Shown: positions 1 through 13,592 of the stretch, piece after piece
Layout: each line of letters opens with the position of its first letter
Numbering within the stretch: position 1 is the first letter of the stretch
Assembly: GCA_027574665.1 (NCBI GenBank)
Contig: CM050648.1
Span: forward strand, 65,613,363 to 65,677,362
Reading direction: 5' to 3'
From: Rhynochetos jubatus
Taxonomy: Eukaryota > Chordata > Aves > Eurypygiformes > Rhynochetidae
DNA length: 64,000 nucleotides
Notes under the pieces: generated by a model
What the model was told of the DNA's origin: nothing
Seen by the model: only the letters and a program-made list of their open reading frames with translations
The model's database searches: none
Position numbers and translations under genes: made by a program

Positions 1-421
1 CACCGTGTTCCTGACCCACCACACACAGGAGCTAAGGGCAGTGAGCTGCGTGTAAAGCAGCAGCCAACCATCAAAGTGGCCAGCAGCACGGGTGGAATGT
101 GCCGGGCAGCCAGTCTGGAAGGTGACGTGGACAGACATTTCATCTCGGACAAACCCCGTAGACAGAGCGCTCAGGTAAGTTCCCGTACAGGACGCTGCCT
201 ACACGGGGCCTTTGCTCCGTGCCTGCTAGGTGTCATCATCCCGCCAGGGATCTGGGGCAGCAGCCTCATCGGCTGCAAATACCCGCTTACCTGTTTGCTC
301 CCAAAGGGACAGCGTAGGAAAGGCAGGAAATTATACACGGAAGATACAGATTCGAGGGTTAATGAGACCGTTACAAAATTTAACACCAGGAAGTTAACCC
401 AGAAAACCAAGTGGTACTTAC
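1..421 (-). other. Start of TEX10 intron 12
   Basis: After the exon 12 donor there is no convincing TEX10 exon before the window edge. Open frames on both strands here do not resemble the expected C-terminal sequence. The segment is fairly GC-rich unique sequence. Confidence 0.7.
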
Positions 422-502
422 CAGGAATTTACAGATGCCAGTCTGGAGAATGTCAAAACACTGACTTTGCGACGGGATAGTGGACAGGCTGTGACAGACC
501 AT
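422..502 (-). CDS. TEX10: TEX10 exon 12
   Basis: This 81-base exon encodes 27 residues (about 733-759): MVCHSLSTIPSQSQCFDILQ then TGICKFL. It sits between a TTGAAACAG acceptor and a strong GTAAGT donor, phase 0 on both sides. Human TEX10 reads VFHSLLVIPARSQNFDILQS here. It is the last TEX10 coding exon I can see. The following exon or exons, for roughly the last 170 residues, must lie left of base 1. Confidence 0.9.
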
Positions 503-2711
503 CTGTTTCAACAAAACAAGAGTTACATTTACACCCTCTACGCGCAAGCAGCAATCGTTCGCTGTGTGGTCAGACTCCACTGACAGACCCAGATACAAAG
601 CACTGACAGCGTCACAGAGCGGCTTCCTCTCAAAGGATCGGTTCTTCACAGCGTGTAAGAGTAACGCTGCCAACACGCACCGGCGTCGAGAGAGACCACG
701 GGTTTTGGTAGAGGCTCGCTTCGTTTTACCCCCGCGACAGAAGCAGAAGGCCACAAACGCTCTGTCCTGCTGCAGCGCCGCGGCGGGCCTCCACGTGCCT
801 TTCCTCGGAGCTGCAGAATTTCAAGGAACAATTTCACAGATGCCTCTGTCAGGCACGAAACAGCGGCATCGCGGCGAAAGGGGAGAGGAAAAATAACGAG
901 AGTAGCGAAGATCCGTCTCCAACTCCTTTTCCTCTGCGCTGCCAAACCCGCCGTGTTCAGGGTGATACAACGTGCGATACTACAGAGGGACCTCTTGTCC
1001 CACGAACTGCCAGAAGCTTTCTGCGCTTCCCTCACCAGGCACTAGCAAACTGCATTAGCTGCCCAAGAGGAGCGAGGTTTGAAACACAAGAACCGACGCC
1101 TCAGACGCTCATTTATTAGCAGAACACGTACGGGTGAGAACGGCCAGGTCGGGGGCGTGAAGAGGAGGAAACCCAAGAGTTGACCAAGACCCCACGGAAC
1201 GCTGCATGGCGCCCGGCCAGGATAAAGACACCAGAGCTGCGGCAGATGTGCGCGTGAGCTGCGCTACGACCCTCGGCAGGTGGCTTTCCCTGGGCAGTCA
1301 GAACGGCGAGATCAGATGTAGGAGGGAGGGAAGCACTGGAGTCCCCAAGTCTTACGGATCGGCCCATCCCTCTAAGATACCCTGCTGGCGGAAGGAAGAG
1401 CTGAAGCAACCTCTCACAGAACCATCCGACTTGAGTGATTACGGTGTGTGACAGTGTCCTGGGTTGAGACTTGAGCTGAATCAGAGCTGGGCAAGACACC
1501 TGAACAAGGCGTAACAGAAACCACCACCCGTGCTGTGTCAAAAATCACATGACACCTCCAGCCGAAGGAAGCCTCCAAGGAAAGGAAAGGTTAGGAAAAG
1601 AACCGTTAGCTCAAGGCCCGGCAGTACGAAAACTGGAGCCTGAGTGATACAGATGCCAGTGGTGGTTCATAACCAGAAGTGGCCAGCAAGGATCGTTTGT
1701 GGTGATGTAAGAGTGTGGAAAAGTCACGTGCCGCACACGCTTTTGGCCCTGCTTAAAGTGGCCAAGCTCTGGAGATCCTGAACACGCTGCTTGGCGGAAC
1801 ACGCGACTGTCATTGCTCGTGGTAATCGGTATTACGGATGTAACCGCCCTCATTCTCGATACCGTACGTTTGTTAACAATGACATCGTATTTAATCATGG
1901 TCCATCCTAGATCGGGTAGCGCTTCTGTACACTGCGACCGGGAAGTGACGTAAGCACTCTGGAATATTCCCAAGAAACGCACTCTAAACGCGCGCGCGTT
2001 AGCAACGCCGAGGAATAAAGTCAAGCTGAGGCAGCGCTCGCTGCTGGGGACACGTCCAGGACAAACGCTGACGCCAGCCTGAGCTGGTATTTCAAGGAGC
2101 ACCGCTCCCACAAAAGGTAAAGCCAGCTGAGCGGCTGGCAGCTCAAAGCTGAGAGACCCCGCCGAGGCAGGAGTAACCTATAGGAAAGGTCGCGGGGCTT
2201 GGATGAGTAACTGACAGAGCAGAGTCAGCGGAACAGAAGCGGCGGGTCAGGCACCGAGAGACTAGTAACTTCTGCGTGCAAGCGAGGAGTTCTGACAGTC
2301 GGGAACGAGGAGGAAATTCCGTGCTTAACAGCTGACGGCATGGTGGTTGTGCTGCGGCCGCGAGAAAGGGTCACTTCGGGATGGAAACAAAGTTAATCAC
2401 AACACAAGGGATCCGAGTCCCGACCATCTGTTCAATACTGCTCCCCAACACCCTACGCAGACCACTTCTGACGTGGCCCTGTGAAACCGGAGCCACTCGT
2501 TTTCAAGAAAGGTCAATTCCTACCGAAGGGGCACAGAAGAACTACACAAAGAACAGAGATCCCGTCGCACAGGCGTCAGCGGAAAGGACGTCACCCACCT
2601 CAGCTGTCAACAGGATATTACTGTCACAAATACAACGGAGAGGTGAAAACCAGTGCAGAAAACTGACGACGACCAAACAGCAACAAAGCCCAACGATGGC
2701 CATAGGTGACT

Positions 2712-3212
2712 GGTGAGCTGGTTTCAACTGGGACAGAGTTAATTTTCCTCACAGTAGCTGGTATGAGGCTGGGGTTTGGGTTTGTGCTGAGGAGAGCACT
2801 AGTAACACTGGTGTTTGTGGTTGTTGCCAAGCAGTGTTTACATTAAGCCAAGGACTTTCTCAGTTTCTCATGCTGTCCCTGTGTTCCCAGCTGCTTCTCT
2901 ACAAGCTGGGGGGGGACGCAGCCAGGACAGCTGACCCAGACTGACCAAAGGGACATTTCCTGCCATCAGACATCATGCTCAGTATATAAGCTGGGGGAGT
3001 TGGCTGGGAGAGGAAGTCACTGCTCAGGAATTTGCTGAGTATCAATTTGTTTTCCTTCCTTACCCCCCCACTTTTTTTGGTTTATAACACATTAGTAGCC
3101 GTATTTTCACCACATATTATTTGTATTAGTATTATTAGTGTGATTATCTTACTTCACTTTCAATTATTAAACTCATTGGGTTTACTAACTCACGAGCTCT
3201 CTTTCTCTCTTA
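2712..3212 (+). mobile_element. ERVL-like solo LTR, 3' end missing
   Basis: It starts like the avian ERVL-type LTR (a diverged GCTGGTTTCAACTGGGACAG) and carries the conserved middle (ACTGACCAAAGGGACATTTC and CATGCTCAG). A TATATAAG box sits at 2983-2990 and an ATTATTAAACT polyadenylation region near 3165. The last part of the LTR is missing. No retroviral internal sequence is next to it. It is a broken, fairly old fossil, lying antisense to TEX10. Confidence 0.75.
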
Positions 3213-6108
3213 AGGCAGATGAGGTGGAGATGAGGAAGGATGGTTATGGCAGGGGAAACGGAGACATTTGTTGCTCCTGAGACAGAGCTCAGGCCGTTTA
3301 CAGGTGGGTGGGGTATGCCGTACGCCTGCGAGCACATGACGCTGGCGAGAGCCCTTTTAATTCAACACATACCCACACGACATCAACGAACTGAACACCC
3401 TGAAGGCGCCTAACCCAGCACACTGAGTTTTCACCATTAACAGAACCATTATTAGTATTTCACCCTGAGAAGCACGTCCCTAGGACAGGCCTGCCAGCCC
3501 ACTGAGGGTCCCCTTGAGATGACAAGTTGTGGGAGCATTTCACGACGGGTACAGTTCACCAACACTCAGATTCGTCTGGAATTGGCAAGGAAAACGGGCA
3601 TCCTACCGCTGATCGGCAGCACGCGTGTTTAGAAGGGCGGTGGGAGAGCACACCGGGAAGTTAGTTTTTCAACCCTTTGGCTCTTTCTGACCCTCAAAAC
3701 AGCACAGCCATTCCCTACATCCAGTTCTGTTTTCCTATGATTAAGCGGGAGGGGCAATCCTTTTCAATTCCCTAAATTAAATCCTGCTTGAAACAGCTTT
3801 CACAACAAATGCCTGTTATACAAAGTGAAACTGAAACATTATTAGACAGGGAAATGAAAAGCAAAGCAAACTCAATTATCACATGAAAATTAGTATTTTT
3901 CCTGACAATATATTTTCCTTAGGCAAGGCTCTGCGTGACGTGTAATTTCCGTAATACAATGTCACAGCAGATTCGTTATTTGACATTCGATTAGCATTTA
4001 TCACACTGTCGGCGCATTCACAGATCGGGTTTGGGCCAAAGCCGGAGTCGTTTTGTTTCGGAGTAGTACCGACGGGAACGGACAGAGAACGAGCATCTCT
4101 GACGGCGGATCTGTTGACACAAGGATTTTCCAGCCGGTTTGGTTTAGCTTTAGAGGTTTGGGGCTTTTTGGTTGGTGAGGTTTTTCTTTTCCATTTAGTT
4201 TGAACGTCCACTTGAATCAAGCGAGCCAAAGAAAAGCGTTTTCTTAAACAGAGGGATTACCTGTCCGCATTCTGCGGCAAATACTCCGTGCTCCATAGTC
4301 CACTGGCAGGTTTTCAAACCGGACCTTACGGATCGGACGAGCCCAACTACCCATTGCACTCCTGAGCCACAGCTACCAGGTTCCCTACTACAGCCTCGGG
4401 CAATCCCAGGCCTCCCTGCCTGCCGCACCGAAGACATACTCCAGCAAGAACCAGATAAAATGGGGCGGGGGGGGAGGAAGGAAGGAAAAAAAAGACCGGG
4501 ACAGCAGCCCAGGAGCACTCCCCAGGCTTCCTGGAGATCCTGACGCCACGGAGCACGTTACTCCGCTCTTCAACTGGGCGAGTTAAAAGCATTTCTGCTG
4601 CTGACAGCCAACCCATCTGACTCTCCATCCCATTGGAAACGGGCTTTTCACGGCTCCAACGTACGCTCCCAGGAATCCGTCAGTCCAACGCGGCTGATCG
4701 GCAAAGAGGCTCGCAACGCCAAAAGGCGGAGCTGGGGTGACCCCGGGGCAGCTCAGTCCCAATCCGAGCCCTCACGGCAAGAGGAACACGCACGAAGGAC
4801 GAACAGAGAGTAATGTTTTGTTCGCTGTTTAACCGTTCCCACTCCCTGAATCACTCGGTGCTTCCTGTAACGTAACAGGAGCCCGACCCAAAAAGCCTCA
4901 AGGGCAGTATTCGATCAGTAACGCTCCAGGAAGAATCTGCACGTTATTTCAAGCTTAATCATGCTGCACAGTACTCTTTTTTTTTTCCCAAAGCGAAATA
5001 TTCCCCTTCCTCTGAAGGCGCACACAAGCGTGAGCACAGAGAGGAACCAAGCAAGCAGGAAAGGTAACGGGTCGAGCGCGTTAGCGAGCCGCTCCGCGGG
5101 GTCAGAGCAGAGACAGTTCAGACTCCACGAGAGGCGATTTTCTTATAAAAGAAGGTTGTGGCCCACCGGACGCTACATCCTAACGTGAACTTTCAAACGT
5201 AGTTTTCAATTCACATCGACATCCCCCCTCAAACCACGGTAACTAAAAGGTAACAGGCTGTCCCGCAGGCAATTCCCAAGCCCTTGCGAAGCGACTGTTC
5301 CGAGCGGGACCGTCTCCAGAGCAAGACGTTACCGCAGAGCGCAGAAAGCGAGAAGCTTTCAGGTGACGGAGCAGGCAATGAAGCTTGGCCAGCTTCCCCC
5401 GCAGCGCCCTCGCTTACCAGACAGCGTACTCCCTTGACAGGTGCCGCTTCTCTTTCTGAAATAAACTGATTTGACAGGGCAATATTAACAGTGCCCCGAG
5501 TTGTTGAGAAAGCTGCCTACAACAGGAGATCTTTGTTCATCTGCCTCGGCTAAGCTCACGGGGGCGGATGGGAAAGGTGTTCCTGATTCAGTGACTCCAG
5601 ACAAAAAAAAACCAACAAACCACAAGGAAAAACAACACAAAAAACCCCACACGAAAGCACATCACCCCCCACCACAATACCACAAAACCTAGGTTAAAAA
5701 AAAGACAAAGCCAGGAAGAAGGAACGGAGTCTGCAGGGGAACAGCACATAGGTGAGCAACAGGGGGAAAAACCACTGTGGGGCTAATTTTACACCCAGGG
5801 GAGCAAAACAGGAATACAGAAAGTTAAGATTAAGAGTTACAGATGCTCAAGAACATGTCTCATGTCCCGCATCTTGACAGAGCGCCTATTTCCAAAGACT
5901 TGGAAGGATTATGGGAACGTCCAAGCACTGGCTCAGAGACAGGGTCACCGCAGCACACAAGCTCACCTCGCATCTGCTGAACCGTCAGCAGACTCCCGGG
6001 CTGGGCACGCACCCTGATGTTAAACCTACGTTAAAGGTCAACCAAAGCGAGAGCAGTTGTCTTCACTTGCCGCCAGACACAAATACCTGAGTGGCAACCA
6101 TCACCGCT

Positions 6109-6850
6109 GTCGCGGTTTAACTCCGGCTAGCAAAATACCACGAGGCCACTCTCACAAATCCCCCGCCCCTCCTCCAGTGGAGGGGAAGAATCGGAGGAAA
6201 AAGAAATAAGGAAGCTCGTAAAATTGAGATAAGGACTATTGACTAATTAAATCTAAGTTAATATATACAAATACTAATAAGTAATTAAAACAATAGAAAA
6301 TAAAACATGATACAATTATGACACAGTTGCTCACCACCCACTGGCCAATGCACAACCAGGTGCTGAGAAGTGAGAGTCAGACCCAGAGAGCCCGAGAGCT
6401 GCAGCCTGAGAGCCACCACAGCCCAAGGGCTGCAGCCAGAGGGCCAAGGCCCAAGAGTTATTGCAGCAGGTTCTAAGCGAGCCCTGTCAGCAATAGCACA
6501 ACCGGGAAACCTAAACAAACCCACCAACTCCCTCACCAAAGCCAGCACAGGAGTTACAAAGCAGCTAACGCGGGAGTTAGGGAGAGTGTTAGCAAATGTA
6601 CAGGAGTAAAAGAGCAAGAGAGAAAGAGAGAGAGTAATGGCTCCTGGACCCCCTCCTCGCCTATGCCCCGAGCATGACGTACTATGGAATGAGACACTTC
6701 CTTGGTCAGTCTGGGTCAGCTGTCTGAACTGTGTCCCACCTACGCTGCCTGTAGCGAGAGAGAGCTGGGGACGCAGCTGCAGTGTCAGAAGTGGAGAAAG
6801 ACCTTGCTCACCTCCTGCGCAACACTCTGATCATGTGTTTAAATCTGGGT
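6109..6850 (-). mobile_element. ERVL-like LTR, reverse orientation, old
   Basis: Read on the minus strand it ends with the LTR terminus; on the plus strand this is TGTCGCGGTTTAACTCCGGC at 6109. The conserved GGGACACAG, TGACCAAGG-like and GACGTCATGCTC-like blocks lie near 6660-6740. The middle is AT-rich and diverged, and the far end fades out near 6850. It is a degraded solo LTR with no internal genes, in the same direction as TEX10. Confidence 0.65.
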
Positions 6851-9800
6851 ACCAGCAAGGTTCGGTGCCGGGAGGCAGAGAACCACAGGCCAGAGACAAT
6901 CCTCCTGCCGCACCGAGGGCTGGGTGCTTCTGAGAACATTACTCTTTCATCAGCAAGACCAGGGTTTGTGCTCGCCAGCTGAAGTGCTAGCCGGGAACAG
7001 CCGTGCCTGAAAAGCGGACAGGTCTGGCTCGCTTCGCAGAGCCACCTTACTAACACAACTCAAAGAAAGGACACCCAGAAACAGCTTTTGTACCTGAGGA
7101 GTTTCTGTTTCATCCTCTTTCAGCCACAATAAGCCCTTCTTTCACAGCCCCACAACGTCACCGCAGCCCACTACTCCTTCTCGAGGATGCCTCTTTGTTG
7201 CACCACGTGTGGGACGGCCAAAGGAACATCCCGTGTGCCAGTGCCCAGATTCATCTGCATGTCCCTTCCCCGAACAGGGAGACTTGAAAACACCTGGGAA
7301 GGCGGCTCTCATCCCACAGAGTCTGTCTCCGAGCGGGTTCAGTTTAGGTGTTCCAAGGCAGGAGCTCGCTAACCACGGAGATGTCAGTTCACACACGCAG
7401 CAACGCGGGAGCTCCCAGCTGCAAGATGCCGCAAGGTAGGCTAGGAAGCACGAGATGCAGGTACAACGCGGCACTGGCCTGAAGATCAGTTCGGCTTTCT
7501 GGGAATTTGGGTTTAGGTTGGGCTTTTTTTGAGTTGTTTGGGGATTTTTTTAAGTTTTATGTGTTAAGAAAATTACAGAAGAAGCCTTTTAAAAAGAGCT
7601 CTATTCTTTTTAGAAGGCATTACATTTATTTATATCATTTCTTCAAGTCAGCCACGTGCCCAGTGTAACTCCAGAACCTCGGCTCGGAGCAGAACCTTCA
7701 TATTATCATTTGCTTTCCCCCCGCCCAAACGTCTGAGTGTCGCAAGCATCGAAGGTTACAAGAGAAATTACCCTGCGCGCGGGGTTACCGCGTTAACCTG
7801 CTCGTTTCTGTTGGCGCTATTTCGCCTGATGCCGGCAGAACAATTCAGTGACGGGGCAGCGAACGACGTCGCCGACAAACACTACAGGCACAGTTCAAAC
7901 GAGCGAAAACCGAAGCCTCTTCCCTAAGGCTGCAGCCGTTCGTTCTGGAGCCCCACCTATTTCAGCTACAGCGATACGAGTTTAAATAATTGGCTTTAAT
8001 AAGGTGGGAGGCATTTTAAGCAGGATTTGCTCGCGAAAAAGGCATCAAGGTTTCCGCATTCAACCAACCTTTCTGACAGAATACGAAGATTAACCCTTAC
8101 AGCTATGCAAAGCAGCATTTAAAGGGACACCTTCCTTGAACGCTGCTCCTGAAGTGAAAAAAAAAATCACCGTTACCGAAAAGCTTCCACGAAAAAATAC
8201 CACGGCTTCAGATTTCCACGGCAGCGATTGCCACTCTCTAGTCAAAAAGCGTTACAAACAGTGTCCATCGCAAAACTGCTTCTGTTACAAATGGCTGGAA
8301 AGCGCCAGTTCCTGCCAGAAGGGCATTTGTTTGGCCTTCTCATCAATCACGATTAGCCAAATGCTACCGAGCGCGCTGGTTGCAGAAACACTCCAAAAGC
8401 CCAAACTGCCATTTGAAAACGCCCCGAGTCATTCTTTTCCCCGCACACAACCTGCTCTTCCTCCGGAGGCACACCTTTTCCTCCTCCGCGCCCCTGGCAC
8501 GCGCACGTTGCACGCTACCTTCCCCCTGACAGTTCACCACCGCTCCTCGCGCACAGTACCGCTGGCTAGCGACAGAAAGCGGGGGCTGCCTTCCTCTGGA
8601 TTTGAAAACAAGGCCGAGCGGGGAGCAAAGCGGCCAACCAGCCTCCGACAGATTCACGCCTGGGACCCTTCATCCCTTGCCCTTCCGCTTCTTCAGCGCC
8701 GCAACGCCAGCTGCTCCTGCCCATAACCTGCAGAGCCGGGTGCAGGGCGACGCACATGCAGGCTGGCCAGCCGGCTGCTGCCACGCAGGAGGCAGAAACG
8801 GAGCGTTAAACTGCCTAGTGCTCTTCTCCGGAGGTTTTTTTTTTCTCTTCCACCCGATTGTTTTCATAAAACTGTGGGCAACTAGTAGTTGCAACGTTAT
8901 TCTTTTAGCAGAGAGCCAAAAACTAGCCGATGGTTTAGACAAAACTAGTGGCGGAAGAGAAGAAAGAGGAAGATGGATGGACTAATAATAAGAATCTGAT
9001 GACTAGTCTCATTTATTCATAGGAAACCAGGCTGTCAAATCCTAATTCCGTCAGTTCCTTATTTAGTTGCATCCACAAGGAAGTATTTTTCCTACTACAA
9101 CTACACGAGGAGAACGCTGTCAAATGAACACCTCTCAAGATAAAGTAGAGGCCTGAACAGCCTCTGCAGCCAACGGGGCACTTACTAGCCATTTAAAATT
9201 ACTACAGATGTTTTGCTTACCGCTACAGCGTCACCATAAACGTCCCGACCCAGCCAGGGAGAGCACGAAAGATTCCGCGTTCAGAAGCTGCGCCGCTCTG
9301 CTCAGTTCCACCGAAAGCGTGTCTAATTCAAGCTGGGGTTTATGGTTTCCCGTGGCACTTCCTTGGTTAAACAGTTTTCTGTCACAGCTAACAACATTTC
9401 GATTCCGAAACTGTGTCACGCCTCGAACTACGGCCACTTGGAAGAGAGCGGCCTCCAAACCTCCCTCAGACCCGACGCACGCAGAGCCGTCATGTCACGC
9501 GCTTTCAAGACATCCTAGAAGAGCCTCAGGATTTCCTGGCTACGTTCTTCTCCCCAGAGGCCGCAGCTCCGGGCTTTGCGGGGTTCGGTTGCTGTTTGGT
9601 TTGGTTTCCACTGAGAGTAGCTGGTGGAAAGTACTTGCTCTATCCACAGCAACTCTTCCTGTGCAACTTGTGGCAAATCTCCAACTGAAAGGTTTTTCCC
9701 AAGCCAGGATTTATTTCATTTTTTCAGTGGTCCAGCCTCCAAATCCCAAGGTTTTAATGGACCACAGTCCCCAGAATGTTTTCTTTACAAACTGAACATG

Positions 9801-10477
9801 AAATAGAGTATGGGTCAACGTGTTTGAGTACTCAGCAAGGAAAAGAGAAAACGCAGAGAACGTAATGAAGGCAGGCCTGTATTAGATACTTAAACACAGA
9901 AGAGAGTCATCTAAGATAAATCAGATGGTAGGCTTTTAAGTGGTAAGGCCAGCATAGTTTTGTTTATTCATCACTTACCATCTCTAGGATGGCATCTGAA
10001 ATCAAAACCAGCCGAGTGAAAAACAAATGGCATCCTGTGATTCATAAAGGGACGTTGCTGCCTTAACCCCGACCTCTCCTCTTTGTAAAAGCAAAGATAC
10101 TTGGAACACAGTGTACCCAGAGACCGTTCTTTACCAGATCAGAGGCAAGAGGAAAGAATATCGTCTTTTTTTTTTCCTAGCAGGAAAGAAAGCTACCGAC
10201 GAGGTGCCCCTACTTTTCTGTCCACAACTTCCATGGAGACAATAAAAGGCAATTCTGGGGGGAACACCCTGAACAGCACTGCAATACCACCAGTCCTTCG
10301 GGCAAGCATTTAACAGGAACAGTTTGACTGCCATATCATATGCAAACGTAAAACTACCAAATAAAACCCAAAATCTCCCCATGCGGGGAATGTCGCTAGG
10401 CTCTAAACCCCAAAATAGTAGGGAAAAGATTTGTCGATGGTGAAACAGAAGTTGGCTTGTCAAGAGAAGAACTTTTC

Positions 10478-11690
10478 AAAGAATCGCTGAAGTTGGGAGG
10501 GACCCCCCAAGTTCCTGTAGCCCAATGCTCCTGCTCAAGCAGTCAGCTGGAGCAGGTCGCCCAGCACTGTGTCCAGCCTGGTTTTGAGCGTGCCCACAGA
10601 GAGGAACCCTGATGTCTCCAGCCTACTCGCTCACGTCTGACCACCCTCACTGTGAAGAAGTTTGTGTGTTTAGATGGAACTTGACGTGTTTTAATTTGTG
10701 CCCTCCTATCCTGTCACTGAGCACTACTGGGAAGAGTCTGACCCCATCCTCTTCGTTCCCTCCCATCAGATATCGACACACATTGGTAAGATCCCCCCGA
10801 GCCTTCTCTTGTCCAGGTTCAACAGACCCAGCTCTCTCAGCATCGTCTCACATGAAAGATGCTCCGGTACATCCACATCTCCCTCCTACTGGGGAGCCCA
10901 AGACTGGACGTGGTACTTCATCTGTGACCTCACCAGCGCTGAGTGGAGAAGAAGGGTGATCACCTCTCTCGACCTACTGGCAACACTCCCCCTCGTGCAG
11001 CCTGCAATGCTGCTGCGCTTCTTTTGCCACGAGGGCGCATTGTTGTCCACCAGAAGCTCGAGGTCCTTCTCTGCAGAGCTGCGTTCCTGCTGGTCAGCCT
11101 CCAGGCATTGGTGCCTGAGGTTATTCCTCCCCAGGTGCAGGAACCTGCACTTCCCTTTACTGAACTTGGTGAGGTTCCTCTCTGCCCGGTTCTCCAGCCT
11201 GTCCATATCCCGCTGAACGGCAGCACAACCGTTGGTCTTTCACCCAATCCATCTGCGAACTTGCTGAGGGTGCACTCAGGTCATTAACGAAGGTTAGAAA
11301 ATACTGGCCCCAGTGCGGATCCCTGGTGAGCACCACCAGCGACTTGCCTCCAGCTGGACTTCGCACCACTGATCACGACCCACTGGCCAGGCTGCTCAGG
11401 CAGCTCTCAATCCACCTCTCTGTCTACGTACGCCACTCTTTGGCAGCATCCCAACGAGAATATTATGGGCTACAGCACCAAAAACCTTAATCGAGTCAAG
11501 CTGCTCTCCCTGCACCCACCGAGCTGGTCGCCTTGTTGCGGAAGGGTTGGTTGAGCACAATCTGCCCTTCATCAAGCCTTGCCGACAGTCCCTGCTCACA
11601 TCCCAGGTGTATCCGATATAACCCGGTTCAGCAGAAACTCCACCATCACGAACACGCTTACAAGGAAAAGCCTCCCATCTCCTTCCCAAG
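10478..11690 (-). mobile_element. CR1 LINE, 5'-truncated
   Basis: The CR1 3' end is at about 10478 (AGAATCGCTGAAGTTGGGAG) and the body runs to about 11.69 kb. Minus-strand translation gives the end of the CR1 reverse transcriptase ORF: KGKCRFLHLGRNNLRHQCLE, then SRSREVITLLLHSALVRSQM and YHVQSWAPQ. The reading frame is decayed by several indels and stops. The left end (the LINE 3' end) lacks the usual terminal repeats. It is one of the longest CR1 copies in the window and of moderate age. Confidence 0.85.
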
Positions 11691-13458
11691 CTCTGAGCTG
11701 TAAGCGGCAGTCCACAACTCCCTTTGGTGAAGAGTCTACAAAACGAGGTGGGTCTAGAAGGTCTCCCGGCTCTCCACGCTGATTTCTGACGCGCGGGATT
11801 GTTGTTCCTATTCTCTCCTTCACAACTTAGCCTCCAGAAGAGACATCAGCCTGAAACGTGAGTGCAGAAGCAGTGCAACGCTCCCCAGGATGTCCAAACC
11901 CCCTGTCATCACTGACCCGGGATATCCAGCTCTTTGCCTAAGGACTGCCATCCCCTTCTGAGAACCCGAGAGCACACCTGGCACCCTTCCCGACAACAGT
12001 TACCGTAACAAAAACAAGTCTCAGGTTCCCGAAAACACTGACTCTCCTCAATGGCACCAAAACAGTGAAAAGGTTGTGGCAGGAGAAGCAGATCCAACCT
12101 GCAACCAGGAACCAAAGGCACAAACGAACTATCTGCAATCAAACTGCTTCAGTGTCCCCAAGGGAAAGTGCTCCTATTGCGTAGTTTCTCAACCAGCTTT
12201 GATGGATTTGTGGAAGAGCAGCAAACAGAGGAAGGAGAAGACACAAGAGGTAAAGGATATATAACTCCTTCAGATGCTGTATGGGATTACGCTGACTCTC
12301 CGAGAAACAAGTAACCCCTCCGGGGCACTCAGAGCGGAACAGTTCTGTGCAGGACAGGGAGGAAAAGCACTCCAGGCATTCAGTGCTGGAGAAAGGAGCT
12401 GTGGTGAGCAAAAGCTTCGTTACTGCCCAGAAGCGACAAAGTGAAAAGAACTCCAAACGTTCAGCTGCTGCTCCACTGGCCAACTGGCTGAAGGGAGGGC
12501 ACCTGGAGATGTGGGTCAGTCGTGGTACCACGCGGCAGCTTCGCTTAAAATACTTCTCAGTAGGTAACAGCAGACATTCAACATGCGCTTCGGAATACCG
12601 TTAGTTTCAGTAGATTATCACTTAAACTTTATGAATTTAGAAGAGAAAAACCTACTATACTGCTTTCTTGAACCAGAAAGAGTGCCACAAAATCACTCAG
12701 AAGAAATTATACAACTAAAAACCTTGTTACGCTCTTTTTTCCTGTATTTACGGCAGAGATTTCATACATACTGTCAAACTGGCGTGTCACTAAAACATGA
12801 TTTCAGAACTTCAAGTGGTTTCTGGTGAGCTAAGCAGTGAAAGACTTGAGCCAGAATGAAGCCTAAGGCGCCTGTTCTGAATAAAATCCGGTGGCTCGGA
12901 TCGGATCCCCTTTAGAACCAACAACAACATTAAGCTTCCAGATCTTACAAGCAGGGACTGAATTCACAGTGAAGTTTCTAGTCTCAGTAGATTTTGATGA
13001 GTAAGCATCAGAAGTTATCCTGAGCAATGACCAGTCCAACCTAGTATTACTTCCAAGTGAAAAATCTCATTTAATGAGTGCTTTTTGATTAACGGTGGAA
13101 TTTACTCTCAAACAAAACTCTTTAGAATTAGTACTTTTACAATTAATTTATTTCTGGAAGCCAAAAACATATCGCTGGTCTCAATCTTATTAGTGTTTAA
13201 GAATTTCCCACCAAGGCTTCCACCCATTTTTCCACGAATATTGTTTTGCATCCTACATGTCTGAACATTCCCGTTCCTTCAAAACATTATCTGGTGGCTG
13301 TCAGAAACACTGGCTGTTGGACAGCTATTATAATTTTCATTCTTTTTTTTTTTTTTTTTCAACTCGACTCACAACAAGACTCAGGCCCCTGCGGAAAAGG
13401 GACGGAGCGCGCCCGGAGCGTGCACGCTGTCGGTTCGAATTACCGTTGATGTATTTAC

Positions 13459-13592
13459 CTCTGTCACAGCCCAGTGGTGTAAGAACTGGTCCAGATCAGT
13501 TAGGTAAAGACGGACAGGTGAGAGCTGCGTCTGGCTAATGTGTGGTTTTCCTCTAATGCCCTGGAGACTAGTCAACTCCTCTCTTGAAAACC
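13459..13592 (-). CDS. TEX10: TEX10 exon 11
   Basis: This exon is 134 bases, about residues 688-732. After a CTTTTTCTCTAG acceptor it reads [20 protein letters not shown] then [20 protein letters not shown] and AVTE, ending at a GTAAAT donor in phase 0. The remembered human counterpart is [20 protein letters not shown] then HHWDVTE. The splice sites and the frame agree with exons 10 and 12. Confidence 0.96.

Larger units (their letters stand above)
503..13458 (-). other. TEX10 intron 11 (13 kb)
   Basis: This large intron contains two fossil LTRs (about 2.7 and 6.1 kb), one long CR1 (10.5-11.7 kb) and a 17-base T run at 13343-13359. The rest, including 0.5-2.7, 3.3-6.1, 6.9-10.4 and 11.8-13.3 kb, is unique sequence with no splice-flanked coding segment I could support. 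Several long open frames here (for example 8136-8726) exist because the DNA is GC-rich, and I see no protein family in them. CpG dinucleotides are unusually frequent for an intron. Confidence 0.8.

Noticed and set aside
20-125. Possible next TEX10 exon, with HIPPVLLATLMVGCCF on the minus strand
   Set aside because: Only faint likeness to the expected ETLLPFLASCC region, no good acceptor, and the sequence on either side does not continue the protein.
3032-3280. 82-residue plus-strand open frame
   Set aside because: It lies in the 3' part of a fossil LTR and the sequence just beyond it, and has no coding similarity.
8136-8726. 196-residue plus-strand open frame in intron 11
   Set aside because: Low-complexity translation with no recognised domain. 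Open frames on the other strand overlap it, so CpG-rich base composition explains it.
10612-11287. Several plus-strand open frames of 110-170 residues
   Set aside because: They are antisense to the decayed reverse transcriptase of the CR1 at 10.5-11.7 kb.
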